Shown one piece after another: positions 17,696-27,768 of a stretch of DNA of 64,000 nucleotides. Source of the DNA: Leucobacter chromiireducens subsp. chromiireducens. Lineage in GTDB: Bacteria; Actinomycetota; Actinomycetes; Actinomycetales; Microbacteriaceae. The notes below the pieces were generated by a model. It had not been told where the DNA came from. It worked only from the letters and a program-made list of their open reading frames with translations, and ran no database searches. The translations under genes and the position numbers were made by a program. Numbering within the stretch: the first letter of the stretch is position 1; each line of letters begins with the position of its first letter. Location of the stretch: positions 1-64,000 of the forward strand of contig NZ_QYAD01000003.1 in NCBI RefSeq assembly GCF_016758255.1, written 5' to 3'.

Positions 17696-18397
17696 ATGTC
17701 CGAAATTCTGCTTCGCGCCTCAGCCCTCAGCCAGCACTACGGCCCCACCCGGGCGCTCGACGGGGTGTCGCTCGACCTCTACGCCGGCACCTCCACCGCC
17801 ATCATGGGCGCATCGGGCTCCGGGAAGACGACGCTGCTCCACGCTCTCGCCGGCATCACAGTTCCGCAGTCCGGCGTGGTGCAGTACGGCGGAGCCACCA
17901 TCTCGCAGCTCTCCGATGCCGAGCGCAGCCGCCTGCGCCGCGAGCAGTTCGGTTTCGTGTTTCAACAGGGTCTCCTGATCCCGGAACTCACCGCGGTCGA
18001 GAACGTGGCACTCGCGCTCATGCTCACCGGCGTCGCCAAGCGCGACGCGCTCCAGCCTGCAGCGCAATGGCTCGCCGCCCTCGGGCTCGCGGGCCTTGAA
18101 GAGCGTCGGATCGGCCAGCTCTCCGGCGGTCAGGCGCAGCGCGTCGCGATCGCCCGCTCGCAGATCACCGGAGCGCGCCTCACCTTTGCCGACGAGCCCA
18201 CGGGCGCGCTTGACTCCACGACCTCGCGTGAGGTGATGGACGCGCTCTTGCACTCCACGGTGGGACAGGGGCGCACCCTGGTCGTCGTGACGCACGATCC
18301 GCAGGTCGCAGCCCGGTGCGCCCGCGTCATCACCATGAGCGATGGCCGCGCGATCTCCGACGCGTGGGCGCAGCCTTCCGCTGGAGGCGCACAGTGA
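17696..18397 (+). CDS. ABC transporter ATP-binding protein (LolD/MacB type)
   Basis: 233-residue ATPase with Walker A GASGSGKTT, signature LSGGQAQRVAIAR and Walker B LTFADEPTGALD, where the EPTGALD form marks the MacB/LolD/FtsE-like branch of the superfamily. It energises the FtsX-type permease encoded next, with which it overlaps by 4 bp (GTGA). The complex would work as a mechanotransmitter or exporter of a peptide, antibiotic or lipoprotein rather than as an importer, since no binding protein is present. Divergent from tyrS. Confidence 0.93.
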   Translation: MSEILLRASALSQHYGPTRALDGVSLDLYAGTSTAIMGASGSGKTTLLHALAGITVPQSGVVQYGGATISQLSDAERSRLRREQFGFVFQQGLLIPELTAVENVALALMLTGVAKRDALQPAAQWLAALGLAGLEERRIGQLSGGQAQRVAIARSQITGARLTFADEPTGALDSTTSREVMDALLHSTVGQGRTLVVVTHDPQVAARCARVITMSDGRAISDAWAQPSAGGAQ

Positions 18398-19740
18398 TCG
18401 CCCGCGTGCTGCCGCTCCTCTCTCGCCCGAGTCGGCAGGGCTCCTCCGCGCTCGTGCTGCCCGCCGTCGCCTTCGCGAGCGTCACCGCACTCCTCGCGAT
18501 CGTGCTGGGCGGCGCGCAAACGTTCTGGGGCTACACCGACGAGCTCGCGCCGCTGTACTGGATGTGCGCCGTGACCGCACTCGTGCTGCTCGTCGTGCCG
18601 CTCATCTCGCTCGGCCACGCCGCCGCCAGGCTCTCCGCCCGGCGTCGCGACGACCGGCTCGCCGTGCTCCGCCTCCTCGGCATGCCCGGCCGCAGCACGG
18701 CGCTCCTCGCCGTCGTCGAGGCATCGGCCGTGGCATTCGTCGGTGCCGTCGCCGGGGTGCTCGTCTCCTACCTCGCATCGCCCCTCGTTGGGCTCATCTC
18801 GTTCCGCGGCGCACCGCTGGGAGCGGCAGGCGTCGCGCTGCCCCCGCTTCACGCCGTGCTCGTGGTGCTCGGCATCACCACCGTCGCGGCGCTCAGCGCG
18901 GTGGTCAGCCTCCGCCGCGTGGTGATCTCCCCACTCGGAGTTGCACTGAAGCAGCACGCGCCGAAGCTGCCCTGGGTGCAGGCGCTCTTCGCAGTGGCGG
19001 GCATTGTGCTCGCCTCCGCAATCATCAGCGCGGTGAATGGGCTCGGCGCGGCGGGCGGCTTCACCGCGATCATCGCCGGCCTCGGCATCGCCTTCGGGGT
19101 CGCGCTGCTCGCCCTCGATCTCATCGGTTCCTGGCTGATCGGCGTCTTCGGGCGCGGCAAAGCGAAGCGTGCGCAGACCCCCGCCGACCTCCTCGCGGCC
19201 CGGCAGATTCTCGAGTCGCCGCGCGGCGCCTGGCGCCAGGTCTCAGGCGTCGCGATGGCCAGCTTCGTCGCGGTGTTTGCGGGTTCGGGCGTCGCGCTCC
19301 TCTCCGCGGTCGAAGAGCCGGGCTCAGGCGCAGACGCGTTCCCGGTCGCCGACATCCGCACGGGCATCATCATCACCGTAATCGGCTCGTTCATCATGGT
19401 GGCGTGCTCCGTCGGGGTAACGCAGGCCGCACAGATCCTCGACCGGCGCGACGTCTCGCGCTCGCTCGCCATCATGGGCACTCCGCTCGAAGTGCAGGAT
19501 GCGGCACGGCGGAAGGCGACGCTCCTGCCGCTGCTCCTCGCGTCGGTTGGCTCGGCAATCCTTGCCGGCACGCTGATGTTCCCGCTGCTGGGCATGGCCA
19601 TCGTGGTGGCCCCGATCTCGCTCGCGGTCATCCTCAGCTCCGTGGCTGCAGGAATCCTGCTGGTGCTCGCGGCACTGCTCGCAACCCGTCCGCTGCTGCG
19701 TGCGGCAGCGGCCCCGGCGAGCTCAGCGATCCCGAGCTGA
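18394..19740 (+). CDS. FtsX-like ABC transporter permease
   Basis: 448-residue integral membrane protein with about 8-10 hydrophobic segments, including a short N-terminal pair, an ABC2/FtsX-like core and the juxtamembrane stretch RRDDRLAVLRLLGMPGRS typical of FtsX-domain coupling regions. GTG start overlaps the ATPase stop; GGAGG lies 7 nt upstream. Forms an exporter with the preceding ATPase. No large extracellular domain is evident, unlike MacB. Possible antimicrobial-peptide resistance transporter; the substrate is unknown. Confidence 0.88.
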   Translation: MIARVLPLLSRPSRQGSSALVLPAVAFASVTALLAIVLGGAQTFWGYTDELAPLYWMCAVTALVLLVVPLISLGHAAARLSARRRDDRLAVLRLLGMPGRSTALLAVVEASAVAFVGAVAGVLVSYLASPLVGLISFRGAPLGAAGVALPPLHAVLVVLGITTVAALSAVVSLRRVVISPLGVALKQHAPKLPWVQALFAVAGIVLASAIISAVNGLGAAGGFTAIIAGLGIAFGVALLALDLIGSWLIGVFGRGKAKRAQTPADLLAARQILESPRGAWRQVSGVAMASFVAVFAGSGVALLSAVEEPGSGADAFPVADIRTGIIITVIGSFIMVACSVGVTQAAQILDRRDVSRSLAIMGTPLEVQDAARRKATLLPLLLASVGSAILAGTLMFPLLGMAIVVAPISLAVILSSVAAGILLVLAALLATRPLLRAAAAPASSAIPS

Positions 19741-19753
19741 TATTCCTGGCGCA

Positions 19754-19800
19754 GACGGCTGTGGCCCCCGACACTTCTCGTGTCGGGGGCCACAGCCGTC
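19754..19800. terminator. bidirectional hairpin terminator
   Basis: A 21-bp perfect stem with loop ttctc between the ABC permease and convergent argH. Confidence 0.85.
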
Positions 19801-19818
19801 AGTGCGGGGCACCGCGAG

Positions 19819-22260
<2,442 letters not shown>

Positions 22261-22266
22261 CAGAGG

Positions 22267-23031
22267 ATGTCTGCCCTGCCTCGCCTGGTCGCGTTCGACC
22301 TCGATGACACGCTCGCCCCCTCCAAGTCGCCCGTCGAGGAGCGCATGCTCGACGTCTTTGCACGACTCCTCTCTCGGACCACGGTTGCAGTGATCTCAGG
22401 GGGCAACTTCGAGCAATTCGAGGCACAGCTGCTCGCGCGGCTGGACGAGTACGCGGGAGCTGACGAGGAAGCGCTCAGACGACTCCACCTCCTCCCCACC
22501 TGTGGCACTCGCTACGAACGCCGCGAGGCCGGCGCCTGGCACACGGTGTACCGCGAGCATCTCACCCCGGAGGAGCGCGACGGGGCGCTCACCGCACTCC
22601 GGGAGGAAGCCCAGCGCCTGAGGCTCTGGGAAGCTGAGCCCTGGGGCGAGATTCTCGAGGACCGCGGATCTCAGGTCACCTTCTCCGCGCTCGGACAGCA
22701 GGCACCCGTCGCGGCAAAGCACGCGTGGGATCCCGATGGAACAAAGAAGAACACCCTCCGCGCTGCGGTTGCAACCCGCCTGCCAGATCTTGAAGTGCGC
22801 AGTGGCGGCTCAACCTCGGTAGACATCACGCGGCGCGGTATCGACAAGGCGTACGGGATGCGGAAGCTGGAGGAGCACACCGGGATCCCGCTCGACGACA
22901 TGCTCTTCGTTGGCGACCGACTGGATCCGGATGGAAACGACTACCCGGTGCTCGCGCTCGGTGTGCGGTGCCAGGCAGTGACCGGGTGGGAAGACACTGC
23001 GGCATTCCTGGAGCGGTTGCTCGCCGAGTAG
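22267..23031 (+). CDS. HAD-IIB family phosphatase (phosphomannomutase-like)
   Basis: 254-residue cytosolic phosphohydrolase. Motif I DLDDTLAP, motif II near VISGGNF, motif III Lys in KKNTLRAAV, and motif IV GDRLDPDGND are all present. The cap arrangement is type IIB, as in sucrose-phosphatase and eukaryotic-type phosphomannomutase proteins. The substrate is probably a sugar phosphate. The gene is flanked rightward by a very long inverted repeat and has no operon partners. Confidence 0.82.
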   Translation: MSALPRLVAFDLDDTLAPSKSPVEERMLDVFARLLSRTTVAVISGGNFEQFEAQLLARLDEYAGADEEALRRLHLLPTCGTRYERREAGAWHTVYREHLTPEERDGALTALREEAQRLRLWEAEPWGEILEDRGSQVTFSALGQQAPVAAKHAWDPDGTKKNTLRAAVATRLPDLEVRSGGSTSVDITRRGIDKAYGMRKLEEHTGIPLDDMLFVGDRLDPDGNDYPVLALGVRCQAVTGWEDTAAFLERLLAE

Positions 23032-23064
23032 CGCTCCCCACCGCCCGCCACTCCTCTTCCCCAG

Positions 23065-23135
23065 GGATCGGGGTCACTTGGGCACGGTGTCGCCGCACTG
23101 TTCTCCGCGACACCGTGCCCAAGTGACCCCGATCC
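23065..23135. terminator. 28-bp perfect inverted repeat, terminator or repeat element
   Basis: Arms 23065-23092 and 23108-23135 are perfect over 28 bp with a 15-nt loop, directly followed by a run of nine G (23136-23144). It lies between convergent phosphatase and mqo genes. It acts at least as a terminator; the length and the G-run suggest it could also be an interspersed element. Confidence 0.7.
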
Positions 23136-23178
23136 GGGGGGGGGTGAGGGCAGCAGGTATGTTTCGGCGCTCAAACGA

Positions 23179-23216
23179 ACGATCCCGCCCTCGCACGGAG
23201 CGAGAACGGGATCGTT
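23179..23216 (-). terminator. mqo terminator hairpin
   Basis: Stem AACGATCCCG/CGGGATCGTT with an inner CTCGC/GCGAG, 33 bp past the mqo stop. Confidence 0.65.
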
Positions 23217-23248
23217 TCAGAGCACGCGAGGCCCGCGCGGCGTGAGAC

Positions 23249-24766
23249 CTAGGCGGTCTCCTCCGCCGCAGCGACCTCGTCGCCCGCGGGGATCAAGCCA
23301 AGCACTCGGCCGGTCTCGGCGAGCGAGGCTGCTGCGGCTGCGGCGTCCTGGTTCAGGCCGCCCGTCGCGAGCACCGGAATCTGCTCGGTGAATGTCTTCT
23401 CCCACGAGTTTGCGTACTGCTCGGGGAAGCACTTGCGCAGCACACCAAGCATCGCGTGCACAGCGGTCGATGCGCCGGGCGATGCGCCGAGCAGGCCCGC
23501 GATGGAGCCCTCAGCGCCCGTGATGACCTCGGTGCCGAACTGAAGAATGCCACCCTTCTCGGGGTCCTTCTTCATGACCTGCACGCGCTGGCCGGCGGTG
23601 ATCATTTCCCAGTCCTCGGTACGCGCTGCAGGCATGTACTCGCGGAGCGTGTTCATCTGCTTCTCGCGGCTGGCGAGGAGCTCACCGAGGAGGTACTTCT
23701 CAAGCGACCACTGGGTCAGGCCGACCTTGATCATGGGGCCCAGGTTGTGGAGACGGATCGAGCCAGGCAGATCCCACCACGAGCCCTTCTTCAGGAAGTT
23801 GGGGCTGAAGCCTGCGTACGGCCCGAAGAGAATGCTCTCTTCACCGTCGACAATGCGGGTGTCCAGGTGCGGCACCGACATGGGCGGTGCGCCCACAGCG
23901 GCCTTTCCGTACACCTTTGCGCGGTGGTGTGCGACGATCTCGGGGTTCGAGGTCTTGAGGAACTTGCCGCTGATCGGGAAGCCACCGAAACCACGGATCT
24001 CGGGAATCTTCGACGACTGGAGCAGCTGCAGCGCGCCGCCGCCCGCACCAACGAAAACGAACTTCGCGTTGACGACCGAGCGACCGTAGCCCGCACGGTT
24101 GCGCACGTGCACGTCCCAGGTGCCGTCTGCGCGGCGCTTGACCTTCTTCACCTGCGTTCCCAAGTGCATGTTCGCACCCTCTGCAACGAGGTAGTCGAAG
24201 AGCTGGTGCGAGACCGCACCAAAATCAACGTCGGTGCCGCTCGTGGAGCGAGTGGCCGCGAAGACCTCGTCCTTGGCGCGGCGATCGACGAGCAGCGGAG
24301 CCCACTCAGCAATCTTCTCGGGATCCTCGCTGAACTCCATGTCGGAGAACAGGGGCTCCTGCTTCAGGATCTCGAAGCGGCGACGCAGGTAGTCCACATT
24401 CTCCGCGCCGCGCACGAAGGTCATGTGCGGGGTGGGGTTGATGAACGAGGAGGGGGTACCGAGGATGCCCTTGCCAACGAGGGTGGACCACCACTGACGA
24501 GACAGCTGGAACTGTTCGTTGATGTCGATCGCCTTCGCAGCGGAGAGGCTACCGTCGGCGCCCTCCGGCATGTAGTTCAGCTCGCAGAGGGCTGCGTGAC
24601 CGGTGCCCGCGTTGTTCCACGCGTTGGTGCTCTCGGTCGCTACCTCGGACTGGGACTCGAAGATCTCGATCGACCAGTCGGGCTGCACCTGCTTGATCAG
24701 GGTGCCAAGGGTGGCGCTCATGATGCCACCGCCGATGAGGACGACGTCTACCGTGTTTTTACTCAC
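23249..24766 (-). CDS. mqo: malate:quinone oxidoreductase
   Basis: FAD-dependent, membrane-associated enzyme that oxidises malate to oxaloacetate and passes electrons to menaquinone, joining the TCA cycle to respiration. 505 residues; FAD fold at the N-terminus (VLIGGGIMSATLG) and typical segments such as NAGTGHAALCELNY, GSDVDFGAVSHQL-like (GTDVDFGAVSHQ) and GASPGASTAVHAML. The start is either this GTG or a TTG at 24775 preceded by GGAG; a TAGACT box sits 8 bp before the GTG, so a leaderless start is also possible. It lies just downstream of radA. Confidence 0.95.
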   Translation of the reverse strand: MSKNTVDVVLIGGGIMSATLGTLIKQVQPDWSIEIFESQSEVATESTNAWNNAGTGHAALCELNYMPEGADGSLSAAKAIDINEQFQLSRQWWSTLVGKGILGTPSSFINPTPHMTFVRGAENVDYLRRRFEILKQEPLFSDMEFSEDPEKIAEWAPLLVDRRAKDEVFAATRSTSGTDVDFGAVSHQLFDYLVAEGANMHLGTQVKKVKRRADGTWDVHVRNRAGYGRSVVNAKFVFVGAGGGALQLLQSSKIPEIRGFGGFPISGKFLKTSNPEIVAHHRAKVYGKAAVGAPPMSVPHLDTRIVDGEESILFGPYAGFSPNFLKKGSWWDLPGSIRLHNLGPMIKVGLTQWSLEKYLLGELLASREKQMNTLREYMPAARTEDWEMITAGQRVQVMKKDPEKGGILQFGTEVITGAEGSIAGLLGASPGASTAVHAMLGVLRKCFPEQYANSWEKTFTEQIPVLATGGLNQDAAAAAASLAETGRVLGLIPAGDEVAAAEETA

Positions 24767-24797
24767 GGTGGGCAAGTCTACTCCGCCTCGGGCCGAA

Positions 24798-26120
24798 CTA
24801 CAGACCGGCCCCCAATCTTGCTTGCTGCAGGGTCTCCTGGTCGGCATCGATGAGCCGCACATATCCGAGGCGTGTTGCCTCCTGCGCGCGCTGCGCCCCG
24901 GACGCAACGGGGCGCACTTCACCGGCGAGGCTGATCTCCCCGAATGCCGCAAGATCGTGGGGCAGCGGTCGGTCGGTCACCGCCGACAGCACAGCGAGCG
25001 CGATCGCCAGGTCTGCCGCGGGCTCCGTGAGCTTTACGCCCCCCACGGTCGAGACGTAGACATCTTGATCGTGCAGGCGAGCGCCCATTCGCCGCTCAAG
25101 TACGGCGAGAATCATTGCGACTCGCGAGGGATCCACCCCACTCGTCACCCGGCGCGGATTGGGCGTCGCACTCTTCGCGACGAGCGCCTGGATTTCGACC
25201 GGCAGCGCACGGCGTCCCTCCATCGCCACCGTTGCGCAGGTGCCGCTGACGGGCACCCCGGTCCTGCTGAGAAAAAGCCCACTGGGATCGGGGACTTCCT
25301 GAATACCGTCGCCCGTCATCTCGAAGCAGCCGACCTCATCGGTCGGCCCGAAGCGGTTCTTCAGTGTGCGGAGGAAACGCAGCGCCGTCTGCCGGTCCCC
25401 TTCAAAATGGCACACCACATCCACGAGGTGCTCGAGGAGGCGCGGCCCGGCCACTGAGCCGTCCTTCGTGACGTGCCCGACGAGAATGACAGGAGTGCCG
25501 CGCCCCTTTGCGACGCGGATCAGCGCAGCGGCGACTTCGCGCACCTGCGCCGGGCCACCGGCTGCGCCCTCGATCTGATCGCTCGCCAGCGTTTGCACCG
25601 AGTCGATAATGACGAGGGCGGGGTTGACCGTCTCGATGTGCCCGAGCACGGTTGCGAGGTCAGTCTCGCTCGCCAGGTACAGCGTGTCGTGCATCGCTCC
25701 CGTGCGCTCGGCGCGCATGCGGATTTGGCCGGTCGACTCCTCGCCGCTCACGTAGAGGATGCGTGCTCCAGTCGCCGCGGTGCGCGCGGCGGTATCGAGC
25801 AGCAGCGTGGACTTGCCGACCCCTGGTTCCCCGGAGAACAGGATCGCCGCACCGGGCACGACACCTCCCCCGAGCACGCGATCGAGCTCGCCGATGCCGG
25901 TGGCCTGGTGTCGCACCGAGTCCCCGGTGAGCTCCGTGATCGGGCGTGCTTCCCTCCCGGCCGCGGGCTGCACGGCGCGCGTGGTGCGCGCGATCGTCGC
26001 TCCCTCGCGCGCACGCTCGACGACCGTGCCCCACTGCTGGCATTCACCGCAGCGGCCTACCCACTTGGAGGCCTGCCAGCCACACTCGGTGCAGGAGAAC
26101 GCGCTACTTGTCTTCGCCAT
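24798..26120 (-). CDS. radA: DNA repair protein RadA
   Basis: RecA-like ATPase that speeds branch migration in recombinational repair. 440 residues: N-terminal C4 zinc finger (Cys10, Cys13, Cys24, Cys27), RecA core with Walker A GEPGVGKST, the RadA-specific KNRFG motif (LKNRFGPTDEVG) and a C-terminal Lon-like domain (VSTVGGVKLTEPAADLA). The ATG at 26120 (MAKTSSAF) matches the normal family start; the open frame continues upstream through the tRNA gene and is not coding there. mqo follows within about 30 bp. Confidence 0.96.
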   Translation of the reverse strand: MAKTSSAFSCTECGWQASKWVGRCGECQQWGTVVERAREGATIARTTRAVQPAAGREARPITELTGDSVRHQATGIGELDRVLGGGVVPGAAILFSGEPGVGKSTLLLDTAARTAATGARILYVSGEESTGQIRMRAERTGAMHDTLYLASETDLATVLGHIETVNPALVIIDSVQTLASDQIEGAAGGPAQVREVAAALIRVAKGRGTPVILVGHVTKDGSVAGPRLLEHLVDVVCHFEGDRQTALRFLRTLKNRFGPTDEVGCFEMTGDGIQEVPDPSGLFLSRTGVPVSGTCATVAMEGRRALPVEIQALVAKSATPNPRRVTSGVDPSRVAMILAVLERRMGARLHDQDVYVSTVGGVKLTEPAADLAIALAVLSAVTDRPLPHDLAAFGEISLAGEVRPVASGAQRAQEATRLGYVRLIDADQETLQQARLGAGL

Positions 26121-26283
26121 GGTTGCGACACTACCGGCGACCACCGACACTCGCGCGCAGGCAACCTCGCAGAGGCGTGCGGTGCCCGCACCAACCCACG
26201 CATCATGCCCGCGACACGCCGTTTCGGCGCGCCAGGGGCACCCGATTTCACTTTCGGCACTGTTATCCCGTAGTCTTTTTCGC

Positions 26284-26374
26284 GGTGACGTGTCCGAGCG
26301 GCCGAAGGTGCAACACTCGAAATGTTGTGTAGGGTAACCCCCTACCGTGGGTTCAAATCCCACCGTCACCGCCA
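26284..26374 (+). tRNA. tRNA-Ser (anticodon CGA)
   Basis: Acceptor stem GGTGACG/CGTCACC (26284-26290, 26364-26370), discriminator G and encoded CCA (26372-26374). The anticodon arm CAACA-CTCGAAA-TGTTG gives anticodon CGA, decoding UCG, and there is the long class II variable arm expected for tRNA-Ser (TGTAGGGTAACCCCCTAC). T-loop GTTCAAATCC. Divergent from radA. Confidence 0.97.
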
Positions 26375-26376
26375 CC

Positions 26377-26421
26377 GAAACCCCCGCAGATCCAGCGCAA
26401 GCTGAGAACTGCGGGGGTTTC
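26377..26421 (+). terminator. tRNA-Ser terminator
   Basis: A 13-bp stem (26377-26389 with 26409-26421), 19-nt loop, followed by a T-rich stretch. Confidence 0.75.
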
Positions 26422-26551
26422 TTCATTTCTCGAACCCTGCCCTCGAGGCGTACACACTCTCGCGTGGAGCACTGTTTCGCGCCGCGCTGCGGCCTAGTCT
26501 GGGCATGCACCCCCGCCAGCCGAAAGCACGGGCTATCAAAGGGCGACTCCT

Positions 26552-26989
26552 GTGGCATCATCGTCGGAATACTTGACCCATGTCCTCGACCTTCTCACGG
26601 AGGCGGAAGCCATAACATCGCGCGCCATGATGGGCGAATACGTGCTGTATAGCCACGGCAAGGTGTTCGACCGAGTCTCCGACGACCGCTTCCTCTTCAA
26701 GGACACCGAAGCCGCACGCGCGCTCCTCCCCTCCGCAACACGCGCCACCCCGTACCCGGGCGCGAAGCAGATGCCGCTCGTGGAGAGCGAGGATCGAGAA
26801 CTGCTCGCCCAAACAATCCGCGCGATGTTTCCTGTGTTCCCGAACCCCGACCTCGAGCGAAGAAATAGTCGGCGCCGGAAACCCCCGCGCGCCGAGGTGC
26901 CGGCATCGCCTCCGGGCTCTACGCAAGATTCTTCGACGCGGCGCTCGCCGACGGCCGCACCGAGGTCCGCTGCATCACCTCGCCGGTGA
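26552..26989 (+). CDS. TfoX/Sxy N-terminal domain protein, 3' end altered
   Basis: The first ~100 residues match the TfoX N-terminal domain (MMGEYVLYSHGKVFDRVSDDR; PYPGAKQMPLVE; LLAQTIRAMFPV), a small conserved domain known from competence regulators but common in bacteria without natural transformation. From about residue 105 the protein turns into Arg/Pro/Ser-rich sequence because the frame now reads through the remains of an acetyltransferase gene in the wrong frame. So the native C-terminus seems to have been lost by a deletion. GTG start; weak ribosome site. It may be still functional as a lone TfoX_N domain, or decaying. Confidence 0.65.
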   Translation: MASSSEYLTHVLDLLTEAEAITSRAMMGEYVLYSHGKVFDRVSDDRFLFKDTEAARALLPSATRATPYPGAKQMPLVESEDRELLAQTIRAMFPVFPNPDLERRNSRRRKPPRAEVPASPPGSTQDSSTRRSPTAAPRSAASPRR

Positions 26990-27159
26990 ACGCTGCATCC
27001 ATTGCCTTTCACACTCGGCTCGGGTTTGACATCGTGCCCGGCGACAGGCTCGCGACGGGCATCCCTGTGCACTCCGATTACGACGGGCCGGGGAAAGACC
27101 GCGTGTGCTTCCGCAAGCGGCTCACGCTCACTGGCGAGCGCCAGGGTCCGCCCCGATAG
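26869..27159 (+). pseudogene. 5'-truncated GNAT acetyltransferase remnant
   Basis: In a frame shifted relative to the TfoX-like gene, an open stretch between TAG (26866) and TAG (27157) encodes the C-terminal half of a GNAT: the acetyl-CoA motif RRGAGIASGLY, then SPVNAASIAFHTRLGF, then YDGPGKDRVCFRKRL. No start codon or N-terminal domain is present. It is most simply the tail of a second gene fused by deletion onto the TfoX gene. Confidence 0.7.
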
Positions 27160-27274
27160 GAATAGATACCTCTGAGCGGCACGGTTTTCACAGCTGATCA
27201 GGCATGCCGGCCGCTACGCTGAGTGTCGTTCGGCCACCCGGCCGAACACAATATGGACTCACCCTAGGAGATGT

Positions 27275-27682
27275 ATGTCCTCACCCGTTCAGCTGATTCG
27301 TTCCAACGCCCTGAGTGACGTTGCGGAGTACGCGTACGCCGCAACCGCCCCCGCCGGCACGCGATTCGTGTTCATGGCAGGGGCCTGCCCACTCGCAGAC
27401 GATGGCTCAACCGTTGGCCCTGGCGACTTCCGCGCGCAGGCGGCTCGCTGCGTCGAGACACTCACCACCGCGCTTGAAGCCGCGGGCGCGTCACTTACGC
27501 ACGTCATCCAGACCCGCGTCCTCGTCGCATCAACGCGACAGGAAAACCTCGTAGCGGCGTGGGAAGTGGTGCGCGACGCTTTCGGCGAGCACGACGTTCC
27601 CAGCACCCTCATGGGCGTTGCAGCGCTCGGCTACGACGACCAGGTGGTCGAAATCGAGGCGATCGCCGCGGTTGCCGACTAG
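27275..27682 (+). CDS. RidA family protein
   Basis: 135-residue member of the RidA/YjgF/UK114 family, trimeric cytosolic enamine/imine deaminases that clear reactive 2-aminoacrylate made by PLP enzymes such as threonine dehydratase (an ilvA-type gene lies at 55.6 kb). Typical segments: AGACPLADDG, QAARCVETLTTALEAAGASLTHVIQTRVLV, and C-terminal VEIEAIA. TAGGAG precedes the ATG at 27275 by 4 nt. The conserved catalytic Arg of the RidA subgroup appears as QTRVLV. Stands alone, ending in a palindromic terminator. Confidence 0.88.
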   Translation: MSSPVQLIRSNALSDVAEYAYAATAPAGTRFVFMAGACPLADDGSTVGPGDFRAQAARCVETLTTALEAAGASLTHVIQTRVLVASTRQENLVAAWEVVRDAFGEHDVPSTLMGVAALGYDDQVVEIEAIAAVAD

Positions 27683-27690
27683 CCCGGCTG

Positions 27691-27716
27691 GTTCGGGCGT
27701 CAGCTGACGCCCGAAC
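27691..27716. terminator. palindromic bidirectional terminator
   Basis: A perfect 26-bp palindrome, no spacer, between the RidA gene and the convergent HTH-membrane protein gene. Confidence 0.7.
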
Positions 27717-27768
27717 GGCGGTGCACGGGGTATGGCACGACTTCAGCACCACCCGTGCACCGCGCGCG

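Noticed and set aside
26121-26561. Upstream extension of radA through the tRNA-Ser gene
   Set aside because: The frame is open but runs antisense through a tRNA, and the family start MAKTSSAF is at 26120.
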